From: Chlorobiota bacterium | GTDB lineage: Bacteria; Bacteroidota; Bacteroidia; Bacteroidales; JAADGE01 | Direction: 5' to 3' | Assembly: GCA_013153575.1 (NCBI GenBank) | Contig: JAADEE010000071.1 | Location: 1 to 5,264, forward strand | Length of the DNA: 5,264 nt | In this document: piece by piece, positions 1 through 5,264 of the stretch | How positions within the stretch are numbered: position 1 is the stretch's first letter | How the letters are laid out: each line of letters opens with the position of its first letter | Program-made: the position numbers and the translations under genes | Notes under the pieces: model-generated | Seen by the model: only the letters and a program-made list of their open reading frames with translations | What the model was told of the DNA's origin: nothing | The model's database searches: none

Positions 1-940
1 GAGGTGCTCCAGTTGCAGTAAACATTAAATTATGTTTATCATTAATTTTATAACCAGTACTTACAAACCAAGTATTACCTTGCCCTTCAGTTGCATCAAC
101 ATAACCATCTCCACTAAAACCACTAAATAAAAATGATGCAGAAAAACCATTATCCATAAGTCCTGTATTATATGCAACAGAATATTTCATATAATTATCA
201 TTACCATATGTTGCAGCAATAGCACCACCTTGTTTTTTATCAGCAGAATTTGTTAATACGTTAATAGTACCACCAACAGATGAAATTGCTAATTTTGAAG
301 AACCAAGTCCTCTTTGTACTTGCATTGCAGATGTAACATCTGTTAAACCTGCCCAGTTACTCCAATAAACCCAACCATTCTCCATGTCATTAACAGGCAT
401 ACCGTTAATCATAACAGCAGTGTTTCTTTGGTCAAAACCACGAACATTAATACGAGCATCACCAAAACCTCCACCTTGTTTAGTTGCATAAATACTTGGA
501 GTGTAATTTAATACCTCAGGTAATTCTTTTGTTCCGATTCTTTCTTGAATTTCAGATGCCATCATTGTTGATGATGCAACAGGAGTTTGTCTGTCTTTTG
601 CAATATCTGCAACTCCAACTACAACAATCTCATCTAACTCAGAACTTTTTGTTTCTAATGTTACATCAATAACACTACCGGAAACAACCACTTCTTTTGT
701 TTCATATCCAATGTATGAAAAAGTAAGTGTATTCGATTCTTTAGGAACAGTTATTTTATATTTACCATTCAAATCTGTAACAGTACCTTCCGTTGTTCCT
801 TTTACTAAAACAGTAACACCCGGAATAGGTTCTTTGTCATTTGCAGACTTTACTGTTCCGGAAACTTCAGTTTGCGAATAAGCAAATCCTGTAAATAACA
901 CAAAGATAAATAATAATAAAATTTTGTTTAAGCTTCTCAT
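1..940 (-). CDS. TonB-dependent receptor, N-terminal 313 residues (3' end beyond the left edge)
   Basis: This is an outer-membrane transporter that would use TonB/ExbBD energy for uptake; the substrate is unknown. I translated the complement from ATG at 940-938. The frame stays open to the window edge, so the C-terminal barrel is missing. Residues 1-22 are a signal peptide (basic start, LLLFIFVLF core, cleavage near AYS|Q23). Residues 24-98 are a carboxypeptidase-regulatory-like beta-sandwich with IPGVTVLVKGTTEGTVTDLNGKY. EIVVVG at 104-109 is a likely TonB box. The plug follows at about 112-232, with the conserved segments NVRGFDQRN, MINGMPVND and SSVGGTINVLT. The first barrel strands begin after about 238. 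It is divergent from, and paralogous to, the receptor at 1168-3717; residues 139-239 match that protein at about 72 of 101 positions by hand count. About 500 further residues are expected outside the window. The family call is secure; the role is not. Confidence 0.93.
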   Translation of the reverse strand, partial: MRSLNKILLLFIFVLFTGFAYSQTEVSGTVKSANDKEPIPGVTVLVKGTTEGTVTDLNGKYKITVPKESNTLTFSYIGYETKEVVVSGSVIDVTLETKSSELDEIVVVGVADIAKDRQTPVASSTMMASEIQERIGTKELPEVLNYTPSIYATKQGGGFGDARINVRGFDQRNTAVMINGMPVNDMENGWVYWSNWAGLTDVTSAMQVQRGLGSSKLAISSVGGTINVLTNSADKKQGGAIAATYGNDNYMKYSVAYNTGLMDNGFSASFLFSGFSGDGYVDATEGQGNTWFVSTGYKINDKHNLMFTATGAP

Positions 941-1167
941 AATCAAACAATTTTTAAGTTTTTATAAATTTAATTTTGCTTGCAATTTATAAAAAAAAAT
1001 TAAATAATCTTAAAAATTTTAAAATAATTACACATAGTTATGAACATATATTCACAACAAAAAGTATGTTTAACAATTACTTTAAAAGCCAATGTAATCG
1101 TTATTTTATTTATTATATTTGCACGATTAAATAACTTTTACAAATTAAATTTTAAACTAAATAATAT
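941..1167. promoter_or_regulatory. divergent intergenic region between two TonB-dependent receptor genes
   Basis: These 227 bp separate two start codons facing away from each other, so promoters for both receptors must lie here. The sequence is extremely A/T-rich and has no Shine-Dalgarno motif near either start, as is usual in Bacteroidota. The 11-mer AAATTAAATTT occurs in both leaders: at 1142-1152 on the plus strand, and as its complement at 966-976. It lies 15 and 25 nt from the respective start codons. For the minus-strand gene only a weak -7-like element was found (TAAATTGC, complement of 982-989), with no clear -33 TTG. No operator palindrome or riboswitch could be supported. Confidence 0.6.
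1114..1121 (+). promoter_or_regulatory. candidate Bacteroidota -7 promoter element for the plus-strand operon
   Basis: TATATTTG is an exact match to the Bacteroidota -7 consensus TAnnTTTG. It lies 46 nt upstream of the start at 1168, which would give a leader of about 40 nt. The -33 box is poor: about 19 nt upstream there is only ATG (1092-1094) in place of TTG. In DNA this A/T-rich a chance match is possible. Transcription start mapping would settle it. Confidence 0.45.
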
Positions 1168-3717
1168 ATGATGAAAAAAGTTTTTACAATTTTGTTATTA
1201 ATTGTGCTTACGAGTTTGTCTTATCAATCTTATGCACAAAAAACAATTACAGGAACTGTAAGTTCTGATTCTGAAGATGGCATACCCGGTGTTACTGTTT
1301 TAGTAAAAGACACAAACTTAGGGGCAATTACAGATTTAGATGGAAAATATTCAATTGAAGTACCTAATGGGGCTAACACTTTAGTTTTTTCTTATGTTGG
1401 AATGAAAACTCAAGAAATTGAAATTACAGGTACAGTTTTAAATATCAAACTTGTTCCTGAGAATGAGGATATTGCAGAAATATTAGTTGTTGCATCATTT
1501 GCTCAAGACAGAAAAACCCCTGTATCATTTTCAACTATAACACCAGAAGTTATAACTGAAAAATTAGGAAATCAAGAATATCCTGAAATTTTAAAATCAA
1601 CACCTAGTGTATATGCAACTAAAAAAGGTGGAGGTTATGGTGATAGTCGTATTAATATGAGAGGTTTTGACTCTAATAACATTGGAGTTTTAATTAACGG
1701 AGTTCCTGTTAATGATATGGAAACCGGTAAAGTTTATTGGAGTAACTGGGCTGGTTTATCTGATGTAACAAGATTAATGCAAGTACAAAGAGGTCTTGGA
1801 GCATCTAAACTTGCTATTTCATCTGTTGGTGGTACTATAAACATTATAACTAAAACTACTGATGCAGAGAAAGGAGGTTCAGTATCTGTTGCAACAGGTA
1901 ATGATGGATATAATAAGGTATCATTCAGTCTTTCAACAGGATTAACTGAAAATGGGTGGTCAGCTACAATTAGTGGAAGTAAAACATCAGGAGATGGTTA
2001 TATTAACGGAACTAACTTCTTAGGTTATTCATATTTTTTAAATATTTCTAAACGTCTAACAGATAATCAAACATTAGCATTAACAGCTTTTGGTGCTCCA
2101 CAATGGCACAATCAAAGAAGTTCTCAACACCTTATAAGTGAGTATATGACTAATCCTGATGGAACAAAATTCAATTCTAATTATGGATACATAAATGGAG
2201 AAGTTTATGGAAGTGGTTATTCTTACAATGAATATCACAAACCTCAAATATCATTGAACCATAACTGGCATATAAACTCTACTACAAGTTTATCTACAGC
2301 TTTATATGCTTCTAAATCTTCAGGTGGTGGACGTAGAATTGCAGGAGATCAGAAAAACACTTTATTATTTGACCGTTATACAGGATTGCCTTTTGATGAA
2401 ACAAAATTAACTCCTGACGGACATTTAGACTATGATGCTGTTATGCAAATGAACCAAGAATCTCTTACAGGCTCACAAGCAATTATTGCAATGAGTAACA
2501 ATTCGCATGATTGGTACGGACTTCTTTCTACTTTAAACACTAAAGTAAGCGATATTAATCTTACAATAGGACTTGATGGCAGATACTACAAAGGTTATCA
2601 TTACCAAGAAATTGACGACCTATTTGGAGGGGAATATTTCTTAGATGACAGAAACATAAATCGAGATCCAAGCACACCACTTCATGAAGGAGATAAATTT
2701 TCTTATTATAATGTTGGTGAAGTTTTATGGGAAGGACTTTTTGCACAAGGCGAATATGTTCAAGAAACTTTTTCAGCTTTTATTTCAGGTGCAGTTTCAA
2801 ACAGTTCATACAGAAGAACTGATTATTTCCAATACACTCCTGAAGAAGGACAAACAACAGACTGGCAAAACTTCTTAGCCTATAGTGCAAAAGGAGGAAC
2901 AAACTATAATATAAACATGAATCATAATATATTTTTAAATGGAGGTTATTTTATTAGAGCCCCATATTTTAAATATACTTTTATGGGATATACAAATGAA
3001 TTTAATTTAAATGTAAAGAATGAACGTGTATTTTCTGCAGAATTAGGTTATGGATATAAAAGTAAAAAACTCAAAGGAAATATAGCTCTATACCACACAG
3101 AATGGAAAGACAAAGCAATGACTAAAACAAATATTGATGGAGGAACTGACATTTATACAGGATTAGATGCAATTCATCAAGGAATTGAAGTTGAACTTAC
3201 ATATAAACCATCTAAAAAAATAAAAGTAAAAGGAATGGTTTCAATTGGAGATTGGGTTTGGGGAGATAACCCTGTAACTGTAGAATCTTACGATCAAGAC
3301 CAACAATTAATGGATACTTTTACTGCATATACAGGTGGAGTTCATGTTGGAGATGCTGCACAAACAACTGCTGCACTTAGTATTGATGCAGAAGTATTAC
3401 CAAAAGTTACTTTAGGTCTTGATGTTAACTATTATGATAATTTATATGCTTATTTTGATGTTAATAACAGAGTTAGTCCAACTGCATCAGACGTTGATGC
3501 TTGGCAAATGCCTGCATATATTTTATCTGACTTAAGCTTAAAATATAAATTTAATATTGGCAAATTAGATGCTTCACTTTATGGAAAAGTAAACAACTTA
3601 TTTGATACTGAATATATTGCCGATGCAACTGATGGTTCTACACATGACTATGATACATCACCTGTATTTTACGGATTTGGAAGAACTTGGTCATTAGCTT
3701 TAAAAATAAGATTCTAA
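1168..3717 (+). CDS. TonB-dependent outer-membrane receptor with carboxypeptidase-regulatory-like domain
   Basis: This is a complete 849-aa outer-membrane active transporter, a normal length for the family; the ligand is unknown. Residues 1-23 are a signal peptide (MMKK, then FTILLLIVL, cleavage near SYA|Q24). Residues 25-97 form the beta-sandwich extension (IPGVTVLVKDTNLGAITDLD). EILVVAS at 104-110 is the likely TonB box. The plug spans about 112-230, with INMRGFDSNN, LINGVPVND, VYWSNWAGLSDV and SSVGGTINIITK. The rest is a 22-strand-type barrel rich in alternating aromatic and polar segments, ending in the aromatic C-terminal strand SLALKIRF, a typical BAM signal. Two ATGs are adjacent (1168 and 1171). 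The second would give MKKVF and is equally plausible; no Shine-Dalgarno site decides between them. It is the first gene of a likely operon with the lipoprotein 18 bp downstream. It is not a clear SusC subtype, because its partner is not SusD-like. Confidence 0.95.
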   Translation: MMKKVFTILLLIVLTSLSYQSYAQKTITGTVSSDSEDGIPGVTVLVKDTNLGAITDLDGKYSIEVPNGANTLVFSYVGMKTQEIEITGTVLNIKLVPENEDIAEILVVASFAQDRKTPVSFSTITPEVITEKLGNQEYPEILKSTPSVYATKKGGGYGDSRINMRGFDSNNIGVLINGVPVNDMETGKVYWSNWAGLSDVTRLMQVQRGLGASKLAISSVGGTINIITKTTDAEKGGSVSVATGNDGYNKVSFSLSTGLTENGWSATISGSKTSGDGYINGTNFLGYSYFLNISKRLTDNQTLALTAFGAPQWHNQRSSQHLISEYMTNPDGTKFNSNYGYINGEVYGSGYSYNEYHKPQISLNHNWHINSTTSLSTALYASKSSGGGRRIAGDQKNTLLFDRYTGLPFDETKLTPDGHLDYDAVMQMNQESLTGSQAIIAMSNNSHDWYGLLSTLNTKVSDINLTIGLDGRYYKGYHYQEIDDLFGGEYFLDDRNINRDPSTPLHEGDKFSYYNVGEVLWEGLFAQGEYVQETFSAFISGAVSNSSYRRTDYFQYTPEEGQTTDWQNFLAYSAKGGTNYNINMNHNIFLNGGYFIRAPYFKYTFMGYTNEFNLNVKNERVFSAELGYGYKSKKLKGNIALYHTEWKDKAMTKTNIDGGTDIYTGLDAIHQGIEVELTYKPSKKIKVKGMVSIGDWVWGDNPVTVESYDQDQQLMDTFTAYTGGVHVGDAAQTTAALSIDAEVLPKVTLGLDVNYYDNLYAYFDVNNRVSPTASDVDAWQMPAYILSDLSLKYKFNIGKLDASLYGKVNNLFDTEYIADATDGSTHDYDTSPVFYGFGRTWSLALKIRF

Positions 3718-3735
3718 ACCTTTAAATATAATAAA

Positions 3736-5121
3736 ATGAAAAAATATATAATATTCTCTATGATAATTGGGTTATTCCTAACTGCTTGTGACCCAAATGA
3801 AGATATATATGAGGCTATAAAAAATGACACAAAGCCTTATAGTGAAAAATTCGATCTTGAACTTACTGATGCTGATTATACAACTATTAAAAAATTAGCT
3901 TTAGCAGAAGCAACTACTCATGAAGATAGTACTATTGCAAATGATTTAGATGCTTTTAAAAGCTTTTCAACTAGACGCTCTCCTGCTAAATTAATTCCTC
4001 CATTTATTGCAAATAATTTCATTGCTCTTGACAGTGCATCTGCGATAAATGTAAAATATAAATTAGCAGTTAATGATTATGACAGTACACATGTTGAAGA
4101 TATTGATTATACTGAAATTTTTGGAGTTTCTGATACATGTTTTTCAGACTCATACAGACCTGAAGCATACTTATTAACAGTTGACACAACTACAAATTAC
4201 ATAAACTACTTTAAATGTAAATATGGAGACACATATGAAGATGCTGTTGATACAACATTCGTATTTACTTTTGTTGATGGAGCTTGGGTTGTTCCTGAAC
4301 ATTCTTATCTTTTCTCTGCAGAAGATTATAATAATGTAGGTATTACCGGATCATATCTTAATTTTTCAGCATCAAAACCAGCTGAACATTATTTACCTAC
4401 TTACTTAAAATCTTTATACCCTTATGCTTTTGAAAAAGATGAAGTGCTTATTACATATATGTATTATAATGGTTCAAGCACATATCCGGTAACAGAAGGC
4501 TATAGGTTTAACGGCACAGAATGGGTAAATTCTATTGATGTTACAAGCCAATTTATTCATACAGGGGAAAAATGGATTTTTGATCCTACTATCAATTATA
4601 CTATAAGTAAAGATGATTATCAATTAATTGTAGATTATATTGCAAATCATGAAACATTGTATGTATACATGAGCCAATATCCAAATACTGAATACTATTA
4701 TGGAGCATCTTCTTACTATGGTAATTTTGATTGTAGAGCATACAAAAGAGTTGAAAACGATCCTCTTGGCCTTCTTGAAGGGTTATCTGACGAACAAGTA
4801 GTTGAAGAAATAAACAATAGATTAAAAGAAGCTATTGCACTATTTGCAGAACTAAAATTCCCAACACAAGAACCAATAGAAAATGGAACCCAAGTTTATT
4901 ACGAAATATCATACAAAACATATGACGGTGCACCACATTACTACAAAACGAAAGTAAAATGTATTGATACTGGTAAATTTGAATATTTTTCAGGTCCTAT
5001 TGAAGAATATGTTGATTTATTTCCGTATTTAATAGTTTTAGCTTTAATAATTTTAGTTTTAGAATTTATTTTCTTGGAAAAACGAAATCAAAAACTATCA
5101 AATTTGAGTATTTTTAAATAA
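3736..5121 (+). CDS. repeat-containing lipoprotein paired with a TonB receptor, with an unusual C-terminal membrane helix
   Basis: I do not recognise a named family with certainty. Residues 1-17 are a lipoprotein signal peptide with lipobox LTAC and acylated Cys18. The following DPNEDIYE is acidic, which in Bacteroidota is compatible with export to the cell surface. The body (about 40-420) is acidic and tyrosine-rich, with an internal duplication. LTDADY (43-48), FSAEDY (193-198) and ISKDDY (290-295) mark successive units. FSTRRSPAKLIPPFI (77-91) aligns with FSASKPAEHYLPTYL (210-224), and FVDGAWV (179-185) with FNGTEWV (258-264). YYGASSYYGNFDCR (321-334) is another conspicuous block. Four cysteines besides the lipobox are present (135, 161, 333, 409). 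Residues 423-461 depart from this pattern: a 20-residue hydrophobic helix, then a basic tail. The gene starts 18 bp after the receptor stop, so it is probably co-transcribed and acts as a surface accessory or binding protein. It lacks visible SusD features. Confidence 0.88.
   Translation: MKKYIIFSMIIGLFLTACDPNEDIYEAIKNDTKPYSEKFDLELTDADYTTIKKLALAEATTHEDSTIANDLDAFKSFSTRRSPAKLIPPFIANNFIALDSASAINVKYKLAVNDYDSTHVEDIDYTEIFGVSDTCFSDSYRPEAYLLTVDTTTNYINYFKCKYGDTYEDAVDTTFVFTFVDGAWVVPEHSYLFSAEDYNNVGITGSYLNFSASKPAEHYLPTYLKSLYPYAFEKDEVLITYMYYNGSSTYPVTEGYRFNGTEWVNSIDVTSQFIHTGEKWIFDPTINYTISKDDYQLIVDYIANHETLYVYMSQYPNTEYYYGASSYYGNFDCRAYKRVENDPLGLLEGLSDEQVVEEINNRLKEAIALFAELKFPTQEPIENGTQVYYEISYKTYDGAPHYYKTKVKCIDTGKFEYFSGPIEEYVDLFPYLIVLALIILVLEFIFLEKRNQKLSNLSIFK
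5002..5121 (+). other. C-terminal transmembrane tail resembling the end of BatA/BatB-type VWA proteins
   Basis: Residues 423-461 of the lipoprotein read EEYVDLFPYL, then a hydrophobic run to about residue 447, then EKRNQKLSNLSIFK. This is a predicted single membrane helix (428-447) with a basic, presumably cytoplasmic, end. From memory of the family, the BatA/BatB (aerotolerance-operon) VWA proteins of Bacteroidota end in a similar way: an acidic/aromatic approach, a leucine-rich helix with an internal Glu, a short basic stretch and a final N-L-F-like end. Such a helix suits the inner membrane and conflicts with an N-terminal lipid anchor destined for the outer membrane. It may be a gene fusion left by a deletion or recombination, an assembly chimera, or a genuine tail of an unknown family. 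The resemblance was judged by eye only. Confidence 0.45.
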
Positions 5122-5123
5122 AG

Positions 5124-5154
5124 AAAAAGGTAGCTGAAATTCAACTACCTTTTT
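5124..5154 (+). terminator. intrinsic (Rho-independent) terminator of the receptor-lipoprotein operon
   Basis: A perfect 10-bp stem pairs AAAAAGGTAG (5124-5133) with CTACCTTTTT (5145-5154) across an 11-nt loop. The loop can itself add a TGA/TCA extension after one C-A mismatch. The U-run follows GGTAG/CTACC directly. It starts 2 nt after the stop codon at 5119-5121, so it closes the plus-strand transcript. The A-run on the other side means it could also work for minus-strand transcription. Confidence 0.88.
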
Positions 5155-5264
5155 ATAAAAAACAGAAACCAATTATTGTTAACGTGAGTTCGATATAAGC
5201 TTTGCTCTCAGTTTCAATTAATTAGCTCACAGACAAGTCGTATTTATGAAGTACTATCGGGATA
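5155..5264. other. unassigned right edge, possibly the end of an insertion element
   Basis: No complete gene is visible in these 110 bases. From about 5180 the sequence becomes less A/T-rich than the rest of the window. On the minus strand, an open frame entering from the right edge encodes IPIVLHKYDLSVS and stops at TAA 5224-5222. AACGTGAGTTCGATATAAGC (5181-5200) lies about 20 nt beyond that stop. This layout, a stop codon just inside a terminal sequence, would fit the 3' end of an insertion sequence, but neither the family nor a second inverted repeat can be seen here. A plus-strand ATG at 5246 (MKYYRD, running off the edge) is an equally unsupported alternative. Confidence 0.22.

Noticed and set aside
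484..672. Open frame of 62 codons on the plus strand
   Set aside because: It lies antisense inside the well-supported minus-strand receptor, and its product is low-complexity (Leu/Gln-rich) with no plausible start context.
941..1167. Small RNA, riboswitch or CRISPR-like repeats in the divergent intergenic region
   Set aside because: Only A/T-rich runs and the short palindrome AAAATTTT (1013-1020) are visible; no stable stem-loop or spaced direct repeats.
2561..2746. Open frame of 61 codons on the minus strand
   Set aside because: It is entirely within the barrel-coding region of the 849-aa receptor, in antisense, with no recognisable protein features.
2684..2878. Open frame of 64 codons on the plus strand, another phase
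   Set aside because: It overlaps the receptor frame completely; the receptor translation is continuous and family-typical here, so this is a shadow and not a frameshift.
3718..3735. Separate promoter or terminator between the receptor and lipoprotein genes
   Set aside because: The 18-bp gap has no stem and no TAnnTTTG match, so co-transcription is the simplest reading.
3736..5121. SusD-like annotation for the lipoprotein
   Set aside because: Position after a TonB receptor suggests it, but the sequence is beta-like, Tyr/Asp-rich and internally repeated, with none of the helical repeat pattern of SusD.

Overview
The window looks like a piece of a Bacteroidota (Bacteroidales/Flavobacteriia-like) chromosome. 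The DNA is about two-thirds A+T. The starts lack Shine-Dalgarno sites and sit behind A/T-rich leaders. One promoter candidate matches the Bacteroidota -7 element TAnnTTTG. The proteins are outer-membrane TonB-dependent receptors with the carboxypeptidase-regulatory-like N-terminal domain typical of that phylum, plus an LTAC-type lipoprotein.

Layout: (1) Positions 1-940, minus strand: the first 313 codons of a TonB-dependent receptor, cut by the left edge. (2) 941-1167: a 227-bp divergent intergenic region that must hold the promoters of both receptors. (3) 1168-3717, plus strand: a complete 849-aa TonB-dependent receptor, clearly paralogous to the first (about 72 of 101 residues identical across the plug by hand count). 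(4) 3736-5121, plus strand, 18 bp downstream: a 461-aa lipoprotein with internal repeats. It ends unexpectedly in a hydrophobic helix and a basic tail. (5) 5124-5154: a strong intrinsic terminator. (6) 5155-5264: no supported gene, but possibly the edge of a mobile element.

Receptor and lipoprotein on the plus strand probably form a two-gene operon: an outer-membrane active transporter plus a lipoprotein at the same membrane. This resembles a SusC/SusD-type arrangement, although the lipoprotein is not recognisably SusD. The substrate cannot be read from the sequence.

The two points most worth a second look are the C-terminus of the lipoprotein and the head-to-head receptor pair. The lipoprotein tail resembles the last transmembrane segment of a BatA/BatB-type VWA protein grafted onto an outer-membrane lipoprotein. 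The receptors share near-identical inverted segments that could in principle recombine.
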